Part shown: one piece after another, positions 30,402-38,006 of the stretch | How the letters are laid out: each line of letters opens with the position of its first letter | Numbering within the stretch: the stretch's first letter is position 1 | Assembly (NCBI GenBank): GCA_021162365.1 | Contig: JAGGYW010000015.1 | Location: 1-45,020, forward strand | DNA from: Nanobdellota archaeon | GTDB taxonomy: Archaea > Nanobdellota > Nanobdellia > CSSed11-243R1 | DNA: 45,020 nucleotides | Direction of reading: 5' to 3' | The notes under the pieces: generated by a model | Database searches by the model: none | Seen by the model: the letters and a program-made list of their open reading frames with translations, nothing else | What the model was told of the DNA's origin: nothing | Position numbers and translations under genes: made by a program

Positions 30402-31625
30402 ATGCCTCAAAAAAATGATATACTCGAGACAAAGCTCGAGGTATTAACTCGGGGGATTAATGTAGATACCGTATCCCTGCAAGAAATTCTGGGAAATGAT
30501 TTAGATAAAGGATTCAAATGTAACACACTTAAGGTATCCGATAGACATTTTATCTCCCCACATGCGAACAAGAGAAATTCAATTCCAGATGAGATAATAT
30601 TACATGGTAAAGAATTTGATAGTATTGCGAAAGTGTATTATTCTCCAACATCAGATATACAGCTCACAGCAAAAGACGGGAGAGTAGTTATAAAAAAAAG
30701 AGATGAGATTATACAGGATGACATATCTCTTGCGAAACTACCAAATTTTATTATTAACGGAAGAAGGGATGGAATAAAAGACATAGATAAGTTTCTTAGT
30801 ATAATAGGAAAAGATAAGATTAGCATAGTCCCTTATGATGGATGTTATCTTTGGAAAGAGGGGCACCCATGCAAATTCTGTGGAGGAAACCCAAAGAGGA
30901 TAGGTATAAACGAGGATATCTCAGCATTTAATCTTTACAGCGAGACTGAGTGGGAAACAAGAAAAAGCAATTTATTCTCAAGCTTAGAAATTGCTATTAG
31001 ATACATGAAAAAGTACGACCTCCCACTCTCACCTCACACACACCTAATGTTTATTGCAGGGAACCTACAAGATTTAGACTTTATGTGGCAAATAGTCAAC
31101 GAGATAATAGAAAAAGTTAGCAATATGATAGACATACACAACACTGACTCATATGTCACTCTCATGCCCCCACACAAGACAGCCCTACTCGAAGAAACCA
31201 AAAAGCTAGGTATTAAACAAGTAATGTTTAACTTAGAAGTTTATGGAGAGGTTGTCTTCAAGGAAGTCTGCCCTGGTAAGGAAAAACAGTATGGGTACAA
31301 AAACATGATAAAAACACTTGAGGAAGCAGTTGATATATTTGGGTTCGGAAAGGCTAGGACAAATATGGTATTGGGTGTACAAAGAATCGATGATTTATTA
31401 AACGGTGCACAAGATCTTGCAAGAAAAGGAATTGTGGTGGATTACAGTATATTTTTCCCAAGACCAGGATCAATATGGGCGCAAAAAAAACCACCAAATA
31501 AAAAAGACGTACTTTATTTTACAAAAGAATTAGTAAAAATATATAATGAATATTCCTTATTACCATATGGATGTACTCTAAGCTCGAGGTCAAGTGTAAT
31601 TAATGAAGTATTCAGGTTGATATAA
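30402..31625 (+). CDS. Radical SAM enzyme (C-x8-C-x2-C)
   Basis: 407 residues from the ATG at 30402 (after AGGTGTGG); the GTG at 30393 is an alternative. C148, C157 and C160 in DGCYLWKEGHPCKFCGG form a C-x8-C-x2-C motif, longer than the common C-x3-C-x2-C. The barrel shows FNLEVYGEVVFKEVCPGK and GFGKARTNMVLGVQ, reminiscent of the biotin synthase-like radical SAM group. A 145-residue N-terminal domain precedes the barrel. It is next to a phosphoribosyltransferase-like gene, so a role in modified nucleobase or cofactor synthesis is plausible but unproven. Confidence 0.88.
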   Translation: MPQKNDILETKLEVLTRGINVDTVSLQEILGNDLDKGFKCNTLKVSDRHFISPHANKRNSIPDEIILHGKEFDSIAKVYYSPTSDIQLTAKDGRVVIKKRDEIIQDDISLAKLPNFIINGRRDGIKDIDKFLSIIGKDKISIVPYDGCYLWKEGHPCKFCGGNPKRIGINEDISAFNLYSETEWETRKSNLFSSLEIAIRYMKKYDLPLSPHTHLMFIAGNLQDLDFMWQIVNEIIEKVSNMIDIHNTDSYVTLMPPHKTALLEETKKLGIKQVMFNLEVYGEVVFKEVCPGKEKQYGYKNMIKTLEEAVDIFGFGKARTNMVLGVQRIDDLLNGAQDLARKGIVVDYSIFFPRPGSIWAQKKPPNKKDVLYFTKELVKIYNEYSLLPYGCTLSSRSSVINEVFRLI

Positions 31626-32744
31626 ATGGAAGAAGGAACACTCCTAGAATATGAAAGTAACAACAAACTCTTAGTAGAAAGGGATGTGGGATTTGGATTC
31701 TTAGTATACAACACCTTTCACGAAAAAAGAAACGTATGTATAACTTCAAATGATATAGATGTGATACGTGAAAAGTTATGGAGAGGATGGAAACATTATC
31801 CTGGCATAAATAAATGGATACTACAAGCACCAGAAATAACTCTCTCTGATCTGAGCGAGCCTTATAATAATCCTGTGCTAAACACAAAAGGGATTTATGT
31901 GTACCACTATGTTCTTCAAAGGATAGACCTGGAAAAAGAAATTGAAGGAATAATAAAAGACAACGATAAATTTGATGGATTATCCATAGTAATGCTATCG
32001 GGGAAATACAACAACGTCGAACATAGAATAGCTGTATCAGACCTACGCGGTAAAAAAATACCTTATCTCCTATACGAAAGAGTAAAAACCAAATATGAGG
32101 AAGAATTTAAAGATGTCATCGACTCGTTAGATGAACAAAAACTAAACGCCCTCGAGAGAGAATTAGATATAAAAAGAATAGAGGCAGAGAGAGGATCAGT
32201 ACAAACACAATCAATATACAATCTACTAATAGGCCTGTACACACGTCTTGGGATTGATTTAGATACAAGAGAACATGGATGGATAATTAGTGGTATATGG
32301 GATGCTGTCCCAGCCGCTGATGTATATATATTCGTACCCAAATCAGGTATAAAGTTCGGATTAGGATTTATAGAGGACAGACAAACAATCGACAACATCA
32401 TGTTTTGGGAATATCATATTGGGATGGATATGATGAAGGATGTAATCTTCCTTAAAAAGGAGCTAGAAAGAAAAGAAGTATTAATCATAGATAAAAGCTA
32501 CTCAGGAAAAACACTAACCTACTTAAAACATCAAGTAAATACGTGTGGTGGAAATGCGCGTACAGTGGCCATGTTCCCAAAATCAGTAGAAGGGATAAGG
32601 AATATGGATTTCGTTGTTTTCTTGGACAGATTCTTAACAATTGATGAAGTACCTACAGGAAAAGAATGGTACGAAGGACTATTCTGGAAGTCTGTAAACA
32701 AAAAGAAAAACCCCACTAAAGACGATGGGGCTGAGCGGATTTGA
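31626..32744 (+). CDS. Phosphoribosyltransferase-like protein, 372 residues
   Basis: The C-terminal part contains VLIIDKSYSGKT (residues 285-296), which resembles the PRPP-binding loop of phosphoribosyltransferases though without the usual two acidic residues. Upstream are β-rich segments (ISGIWDAVPAADVYIFVPKSG). The N-terminal 180 residues are not recognised. It starts directly after the radical SAM stop and is coupled to it. The last 19 bases overlap the 3' end of the tRNA-Pro gene on the other strand. Confidence 0.7.
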   Translation: MEEGTLLEYESNNKLLVERDVGFGFLVYNTFHEKRNVCITSNDIDVIREKLWRGWKHYPGINKWILQAPEITLSDLSEPYNNPVLNTKGIYVYHYVLQRIDLEKEIEGIIKDNDKFDGLSIVMLSGKYNNVEHRIAVSDLRGKKIPYLLYERVKTKYEEEFKDVIDSLDEQKLNALERELDIKRIEAERGSVQTQSIYNLLIGLYTRLGIDLDTREHGWIISGIWDAVPAADVYIFVPKSGIKFGLGFIEDRQTIDNIMFWEYHIGMDMMKDVIFLKKELERKEVLIIDKSYSGKTLTYLKHQVNTCGGNARTVAMFPKSVEGIRNMDFVVFLDRFLTIDEVPTGKEWYEGLFWKSVNKKKNPTKDDGAERI

Positions 32745-32850
32745 ACCGCTGACCTCCAGCTTTTCCGAAGCGAAATACATTTTTTGCTTAAGCTTTTTTC
32801 TAAAAAGCTTACCCGAAGCTGGCGTTCTAGCCAAGCTGAACTACAGCCCC
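32726..32850 (-). tRNA. tRNA-Pro(CGG) with intron at 37/38
   Basis: On the minus strand acceptor GGGGCTG pairs with CAGCCCC, base 73 is A, D stem GTTC/GAAC, anticodon stem CCAGC/GCTGG, anticodon CGG followed by G37, T arm AGCGG-TTCAAAT-CCGCT. A 50-base intron (32762-32811) splits the loop after G37. The CCA end is not encoded. Its 3' end is overlapped by the end of the phosphoribosyltransferase-like gene. Confidence 0.92.
32762..32811 (-). other. tRNA-Pro intron
   Basis: A 50-base intron. Read on the minus strand it has AAGCTTTTT/AAAAAGCTT arms. A 28-base segment (32780-32807) matches tRNA-Thr intron 1 at 23 positions, including CTTTTT, the A-run and GCT. Confidence 0.85.
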
Positions 32851-32931
32851 ACACAAACTTATGAAAACTCCGCAAAGAAAAAGTTTTCCATATCCGCAAT
32901 GCTTTTAAACCGCAAGATTTTGTGAAACTCT

Positions 32932-34392
32932 ATGGGTTATTTGAAGTATGCAAGACATGTTATTGTTCTACTATTAGTTGTATGGCTATTTTTCGTGATT
33001 CACCCATTCACAAGAGAAGGCGTAATTGTCACAAATGTTGAAGCTCCTGCATCTCTCGTCATAAAAGAAGGAGACTTACTACAATCAATAAACGGATACG
33101 AAATAAAAACAATTGACGACTTCCACAATGCAATCTCACAAATAAAACCAAACGATACCGTAAAAGTGACGGTTTTAAGAGAAACTTTTCCTTATAGCTA
33201 CACAGAAATAACCCATGTGTATGTAGCCGGAGAAAAAAATAACAGGACGAACATACACCTTGCAGTAAAAGAAACCCAATTTTCAAAGCTAAAGTTAAGC
33301 TACAAACTCTCAGGCGGCAACAAATATATAATATCTACAAACCAAACAGATGCAATTGAAATCATCAAAGAGAGACTTAAATTAAACAGAATTTATGATT
33401 TCTCAATATACGAAGAAGATGGAAAAATAATCTTGCTTACAACAGCAGGGGACGAAGTTATTCCTATAATTGAAACAAAAGGGGAATTCTATGCCAAAAT
33501 AGGTAATAACACCTTCTTTACAGTCAAAGATATAAAAAGCATATGCACCACAGGTGTAAACTGTAATTTATACACATATCAACACTATAATGAAAGCAAC
33601 CCAAACGAACGAAACATCGTATGGAAATACGGATTTGAGGTTGATATCTCCAAAGAGGCTGGAGAAAGATTTGCAAATCTCACAAAAGATCTAAGCATAG
33701 CATCATGTAAATACGACAAATGTATGCTCAATGAAACAATTGATTATTACATAGATGGAAAGAAAATCGGATCCGAGCCAATATACGCAGAAAGCAAGGG
33801 TCTCCCATATGAGAAGGTAACAGTTGGTGGGGATGTAAAAACGAAAGAAGATGCAATGAAAATGCTTTACTTTACACAATCAATCCTAAAGACAGGCGAA
33901 CTAAACGCGAAGGTTGAAAGTGTAGAAAAGTATTCAGCGCCAAAGTCAATACTTCTTTCATCATTCATATACATCTTAATTGCAATTATTATCGCAACAA
34001 TAGCAATTTCATTCCTACTGCTAAAGAAAATAAAAGTTGCAATTTTAGCCGGTGTACTAGGAGCATCAGAGCTGGTAATTGTAATTGGAATCGTAGCAGG
34101 ACTTAACATAATCGTAACTCCTGGTGTATTGCTATCCATTATCTTTACTGCACTAATCATGCTTGGGATTTACTCCTTTATTTCATATAAATTCAAAAAA
34201 GAAGGAATCATCAAAAGCAAAATAATGGAGATTTCAAAAGAGATTAACAAATGGGAAATAATTGCACTAGTGGTATTAACTATTGCAATAGTGTTCGCAC
34301 CAAGTCTCGTTGCACCGATTATGGTGTATGTAGCAACTAATATAACGCTAACAAAGCCAATTATTCTAAAAGTAATAGAAAAAAGCAAGTAA
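32932..34392 (+). CDS. PDZ domain fused to SecD-like export protein
   Basis: 486 residues. An N-terminal membrane helix (about 8-24) precedes a PDZ-like domain (about 28-90; GVIVTNVEAPASLVIKEGDLLQSING). A large extracytoplasmic P1-like region follows (about 130-330), with EAGERFANLTKDL and GGDVKTKEDAMKM...LKTGELNAKVESVEKYSAP typical of SecD. Four C-terminal membrane helices end it, one fewer than classical SecD. SecD uses the ion gradient to pull proteins out of the Sec channel. SecF is not in the window. A PDZ domain could bind emerging C-termini. Confidence 0.78.
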   Translation: MGYLKYARHVIVLLLVVWLFFVIHPFTREGVIVTNVEAPASLVIKEGDLLQSINGYEIKTIDDFHNAISQIKPNDTVKVTVLRETFPYSYTEITHVYVAGEKNNRTNIHLAVKETQFSKLKLSYKLSGGNKYIISTNQTDAIEIIKERLKLNRIYDFSIYEEDGKIILLTTAGDEVIPIIETKGEFYAKIGNNTFFTVKDIKSICTTGVNCNLYTYQHYNESNPNERNIVWKYGFEVDISKEAGERFANLTKDLSIASCKYDKCMLNETIDYYIDGKKIGSEPIYAESKGLPYEKVTVGGDVKTKEDAMKMLYFTQSILKTGELNAKVESVEKYSAPKSILLSSFIYILIAIIIATIAISFLLLKKIKVAILAGVLGASELVIVIGIVAGLNIIVTPGVLLSIIFTALIMLGIYSFISYKFKKEGIIKSKIMEISKEINKWEIIALVVLTIAIVFAPSLVAPIMVYVATNITLTKPIILKVIEKSK

Positions 34393-34704
34393 TTACTTAA
34401 GCTCAAGAATAGTTTTTGCTATATCCCCTTTATTTTTATCTAATGCACTTCTAACTTCTTCCTCACTTTTACCTGTCTGCTCCATGACCATCTTAACATC
34501 TTCCTCTGTATAAGGTGTCTCTTCTACCTCGTGTGCTTCCCCAACTATCTGAAAGGTTTCCTGCCCCATCAAATTAATCTTAACAACTTGGGGATTTTCA
34601 ATCACAATCTTCTTAGGGCCTTCGATGATAACTCTCTCTGCAGGGATGTTCTCCATATCTTTCATCATTTTCTTTAATTTTTTCATATCCATACCTGGAA
34701 GCAT
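34393..34704 (-). CDS. nac: Nascent polypeptide-associated complex protein
   Basis: 103 residues from the ATG at 34704, eight bases after AGGAGGA; a GTG at 34713 overlaps that site. The NAC domain (IIEGPKKIVIENPQVVKINLMGQETFQIVG) is followed by a C-terminal UBA domain (TEEDVKMVMEQTGKSEEEVRSALDKN). It binds nascent chains at the ribosome exit. It lies directly after the eL15 gene and is cotranscribed. Confidence 0.95.
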   Translation of the reverse strand: MLPGMDMKKLKKMMKDMENIPAERVIIEGPKKIVIENPQVVKINLMGQETFQIVGEAHEVEETPYTEEDVKMVMEQTGKSEEEVRSALDKNKGDIAKTILELK

Positions 34705-34709
34705 TTCAA

Positions 34710-35228
34710 TCACTTCCTCCTAGAATTCCTTGATTTCTTGCCAGCCGATGTTAATCCTCTAAAGGCTCTTCCCCTCTGAGTAACAATCCATTTTACATCT
34801 TTGTCTTTCTTAATAGCTGGATGATTTTTATCAACTAAGATTACTTCATACCACTCGTATACACTATCATCAGCAACATAGTAACTATTCAAAACCTCTA
34901 AATTCGGAAATTTCCTATTTGCTCTTTGCTCTGCAATTGCCTGCATACTTTTAACAGGTGAGAAGTGCCTCATACCATATCTTTTTGGGCGTCTTCCCTT
35001 TGGAATAGAACGCCTACTTCTCCCACCTTTCTTTATTCTAACTCTTACAACTACAAAACCCTGCTTTGCTTTATACCCAAGTCTACGGGCTTTGTCTATT
35101 CTAGTAGGTTTGTCAACTCTAACAATTGTGGGCTGTTTTCTCCACTTAATAATTCTCTCCCTAAAAATAGGTTTTAACTTGTCTTTGGCATCCTGCCATA
35201 TCCTAGTAAGATATTTGTACATTCCCAT
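34710..35228 (-). CDS. rpl15e: Ribosomal protein eL15
   Basis: 172 residues starting MGMYKYLTRIWQDAK, a standard L15e N-terminus. Hallmarks are RRLGYKAKQGFVVVRVRIKKG, GRRPKRYG, RANRKFPNLEVLNSYYV and a basic RGLTSAGKKSR end. GGGAGGT lies six bases before the ATG at 35228; further in-frame ATGs upstream overlap this site. NAC follows, with the TGA of eL15 close to its start. Confidence 0.95.
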   Translation of the reverse strand: MGMYKYLTRIWQDAKDKLKPIFRERIIKWRKQPTIVRVDKPTRIDKARRLGYKAKQGFVVVRVRIKKGGRSRRSIPKGRRPKRYGMRHFSPVKSMQAIAEQRANRKFPNLEVLNSYYVADDSVYEWYEVILVDKNHPAIKKDKDVKWIVTQRGRAFRGLTSAGKKSRNSRRK

Positions 35229-35355
35229 ATACATACCTCCCATCAAGCTGTGCCTTACGGCAGCTCTATCATTGGGTAATTTAAGTGACTTTTTCGCGTT
35301 TTTTAAAGCTTTTGATATCCATATTTTTATATTATTTGACCTGCTTTGATTTCTT

Positions 35356-35772
35356 ATGGTTCGCGAGATTTCAGCAGGGGCAGTAATATTTAGGAGAGTG
35401 AATGGTGAACCGATTTACCTTTTGCTCCATTATGGCAGTGGGCACTGGGACTTCGTAAAAGGGCACATAGAAAAGGGCGAAAGCGAAATCCAAACCGTCA
35501 TACGGGAAACAAAAGAGGAAACAGGTATAGATGACCTAAAGATTATAGATGGATTTAAAGAGAGGATAAAATACTTTTTCCACAGAGGAAAAGAAATAGT
35601 GTACAAAGAAGTAATATTTTATCTTGCTGAAACCAAAAAAGAAAAAGTAAAGCTATCCTATGAACATATTGGATACATTTGGCTTCCCTACGAAGATGCC
35701 ATTAACATTCTAACCTTTGAAAATGCAAAAAATGTGCTTAGAAAAGCACACAAATACTTAAGTAATCTTTAA
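35356..35772 (+). CDS. Nudix hydrolase, Ap4A-hydrolase-like
   Basis: 138 residues. The Nudix box is present: KGHIEKGES, then RETKEETGI, preceded by GHWDFVKG, the pattern of bis(5'-nucleosyl)-tetraphosphatases. It presumably cleaves Ap4A or related dinucleotides. A TATA-like TTTTTATATTATT lies about 30 bases upstream. The MscS-led operon begins 27 bases downstream. Confidence 0.92.
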   Translation: MVREISAGAVIFRRVNGEPIYLLLHYGSGHWDFVKGHIEKGESEIQTVIRETKEETGIDDLKIIDGFKERIKYFFHRGKEIVYKEVIFYLAETKKEKVKLSYEHIGYIWLPYEDAINILTFENAKNVLRKAHKYLSNL

Positions 35773-35798
35773 TAACCTGCTTCTCCTTTAATTTCATA

Positions 35799-36350
35799 AT
35801 GGTATTCGAAGAGTTATTGCAAACACAAGTTATCAGCATACTCCAATTCACAATTGTGATAGCAATAGGTGTAATAGTAACAAAAATGGTAACTGATGCA
35901 GCCACTGACTTCTTCAAAAGAAAGGATATTAAAAAGATGATAACAAAGATGGGGTATGAAGAGCCAATCATAGAACTTATAACTATGGTAATCAAATATG
36001 TGTTTTATTTCATAACTTTCATAATTGCACTTTCGCAATTTGGATTTGCAAAAGTAGTCTTAGATGCAATTATAATTTTGATTGCGCTCTTTATAATTAT
36101 TATAATACTTTTTAGCCTTAAAGATTTCGTGCCAAATGCAGCAGCAGGGATTTACCTAAGCACTTTTAAATCCATAAAAAAAGGAGATGTCCTCGCAATA
36201 GGGGGATATATGGGAAAAGTTGTGGATATCAACTTAGTTAGCATTACTCTTGAGGATGAAACTGGAAGACTCACAATAATTCCGAACTCCAATGTCGTAA
36301 AGAAAGAAATAATAAAAATACCTAAAAAAGCAAGGGGAGGCAAAAAATGA
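35799..36350 (+). CDS. Small MscS-family mechanosensitive channel
   Basis: 183 residues with three membrane helices (about 9-30, 60-82 and 88-110). A β-domain follows: FVPNAAAGIYLSTFKSIKKGDVLAIGG, then GKVVDINLVSITLEDETGRLTIIPNS. The C-terminal α/β domain of full-length MscS is missing, so this is a minimal channel. Its stop overlaps the next start (ATGA), making it the first gene of an envelope operon running to 39128. Confidence 0.9.
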   Translation: MVFEELLQTQVISILQFTIVIAIGVIVTKMVTDAATDFFKRKDIKKMITKMGYEEPIIELITMVIKYVFYFITFIIALSQFGFAKVVLDAIIILIALFIIIIILFSLKDFVPNAAAGIYLSTFKSIKKGDVLAIGGYMGKVVDINLVSITLEDETGRLTIIPNSNVVKKEIIKIPKKARGGKK

Positions 36351-36574
36351 TAACAGCGTATATTTTTGTTGTAACAAACCCAAGCATAAAAGTAGACTGG
36401 ACAGCTAAGTTTTTAAAATCCGATAAAGTAAAGGATATTACAGAAGTGTATGGCAAATACGATTTAATCATCAAGGTTAAACTTAAAGACATAAACGAGC
36501 TTAATAAATTCATACTAAACTTAAGGAAAATAAAAGGTGTGGAAAAAACAACAACCTTAATAAGTACTAAATAA
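36347..36574 (+). CDS. Free-standing Lrp/AsnC effector (RAM) domain, copy 1
   Basis: 75 residues forming only the β-α-β-β-α-β ligand domain: ITAYIFVVTNP, KDITEVYGKYDLIIKVKLKD, TTLIST. The DNA-binding helix-turn-helix of full Lrp/AsnC regulators is absent, so it cannot bind DNA alone. It may bind amino acids or modify a partner. It starts by overlapping the MscS stop and is followed by a second copy after 14 bases. Confidence 0.92.
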   Translation: MITAYIFVVTNPSIKVDWTAKFLKSDKVKDITEVYGKYDLIIKVKLKDINELNKFILNLRKIKGVEKTTTLISTK

Positions 36575-36588
36575 GGAGGTGTGTCAAA

Positions 36589-36819
36589 TTGGTAACAGCA
36601 TATGTGTTGCTTATAGTAAAGCCAGGGGAAGAAAACACTGTAGCTGAAAAGCTTGCAAAAATGCCTGAAGTAAAAGATGTAAGCGTGGTATATGGAGAAT
36701 ATGACATTGTAGCAAAGATAGAAAAAGAAAGCATGGAAGCACTACAAGATTTCCTAATTAAAAAAGTGCGTGCTATGGATGAAGTAGAAAGGACATCAAC
36801 TATGATCTCACTTAAATGA
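36589..36819 (+). CDS. Free-standing Lrp/AsnC effector (RAM) domain, copy 2
   Basis: 76 residues, similar to the preceding copy (VTAYVLLIVKPG, VKDVSVVYGEYDIVAKIEKE, TSTMISL). It starts with TTG, preceded by a strong AAGGAGGTG. The stop overlaps the PAP2 ATG. It may form mixed rings with copy 1. No helix-turn-helix is present. Confidence 0.92.
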   Translation: MVTAYVLLIVKPGEENTVAEKLAKMPEVKDVSVVYGEYDIVAKIEKESMEALQDFLIKKVRAMDEVERTSTMISLK

Positions 36820-37352
36820 TAGATACAGCAATAGTTACAATACTGCAAAGCTTAAGGAACCCTTTTTTTGATTTTTTAGCATTAATTCTTGCATTCCTAT
36901 TTTCAACAGAAGTAATGCTAATCTTTTCTCTAATAGTGATTACAATAGCATTCCTAAAGAAAAAAACACCCGCACTCGTGCTAAGTGGGGCAATCCTTGC
37001 AAATACTGTAGTAGTAGCTGCCCTAAAGTTCATCATAAAAAGACAGAGAACAGGCATGATTTTGGATTTACCCATGCTTCCATACAGCAAGTATTCATTT
37101 CCCTCTGGCCATACTGCTATGGCTTTCTTACTTGCAACAATTCTAGCAAAAGAACATCCAAAATACACAATATACTTGTTTGCCATCGCGATTGCAACAG
37201 GCATATCTCGCCTTTACTTAGGACTACACTATTTATCGGATGTGGTTGCAGGCGCCATAATTGGAATTTTAATTGGAGCGATATTTAATTTCTATTCAGG
37301 CCAAATCAAAAAGCTTGGAGAAAAGATTATTAAACAAATAAACTCCTTCTAA
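36816..37352 (+). CDS. PAP2-family membrane phosphatase
   Basis: 178 residues with five to six membrane helices. The three PAP2 signature blocks are present: KFIIKRQRTG (K-x6-R), PSGHT and SRLYLGLHYLSDV. PAP2 enzymes remove phosphate from lipid phosphates such as polyprenyl diphosphate. It overlaps the preceding gene by four bases, and the deacetylase gene starts seven bases after its stop. Confidence 0.92.
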   Translation: MIDTAIVTILQSLRNPFFDFLALILAFLFSTEVMLIFSLIVITIAFLKKKTPALVLSGAILANTVVVAALKFIIKRQRTGMILDLPMLPYSKYSFPSGHTAMAFLLATILAKEHPKYTIYLFAIAIATGISRLYLGLHYLSDVVAGAIIGILIGAIFNFYSGQIKKLGEKIIKQINSF

Positions 37353-37358
37353 TTAGGT

Positions 37359-38000
37359 ATGACAACTATTGTATTTGCAGCTCATGCAGACGATGAAGTA
37401 ATCGGATGCGGAGGGACTATTGCAAAACTGGCAAAAAAGGAGAAAGTAGTAGTTGTAATCTTTTCCTATGGTTCTGGACATGCAGGAATACTAACTTCAT
37501 GGCCGCCGTTTATGACAGAAGAACAACTGCGTAAGAGGAGAATTTATGAATCCAACCGCGCTGGAGTAATTTTAGGCGTACACAAAACAATTTTTCTCGG
37601 CATCCACTCAAACATTGATGAGGAGTTCAATCAAGATCACAGAGAAAAAATAGCGGAACTCATAAATAAATATAAGCCGAATAAAATCTTTTTCCATTCA
37701 AACAAAGATGTGCATGTTGATCATATTGCAGTTAATAAAATTATCAACGATATCCTAAACGAATTAAAGTATAAGGGAGAAGTTTACACATACCAAATCA
37801 ACTTATTCGAGATAGACAAAAGAGAGCCCAAGATAATCTATGATGTATCAAAGGAATTCCCATTGAAAATAAAGGCACTTCTCTGCTTTAAATCACAAAT
37901 AATATCTTTATTAATCCTGAGCCCCTTAATATTACTAAAAGGGATTACGCAGGGGAGAAAATACGGATTCAAATTTGCCGAATACTTTTATGGAAGGTAA
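37359..38000 (+). CDS. LmbE/PIG-L family deacetylase
   Basis: 213 residues with the zinc and catalytic motifs AHADDEVIGCGG (H9, D11, D12, E13) and HVDHIAVNK. The family removes acetyl groups from N-acetylglucosamine conjugates, as in GlcNAc-inositol compounds. Between a PAP2 phosphatase and a glycosyltransferase it probably works on a glycolipid or sugar-linked intermediate. The next gene starts six bases downstream. Confidence 0.93.
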   Translation: MTTIVFAAHADDEVIGCGGTIAKLAKKEKVVVVIFSYGSGHAGILTSWPPFMTEEQLRKRRIYESNRAGVILGVHKTIFLGIHSNIDEEFNQDHREKIAELINKYKPNKIFFHSNKDVHVDHIAVNKIINDILNELKYKGEVYTYQINLFEIDKREPKIIYDVSKEFPLKIKALLCFKSQIISLLILSPLILLKGITQGRKYGFKFAEYFYGR

Positions 38001-38006
38001 ATAAAA

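Noticed and set aside
32531-32925. Short frames on both strands around tRNA-Pro
   Set aside because: They are explained by the tRNA gene and its intron and by antisense of the upstream coding region.
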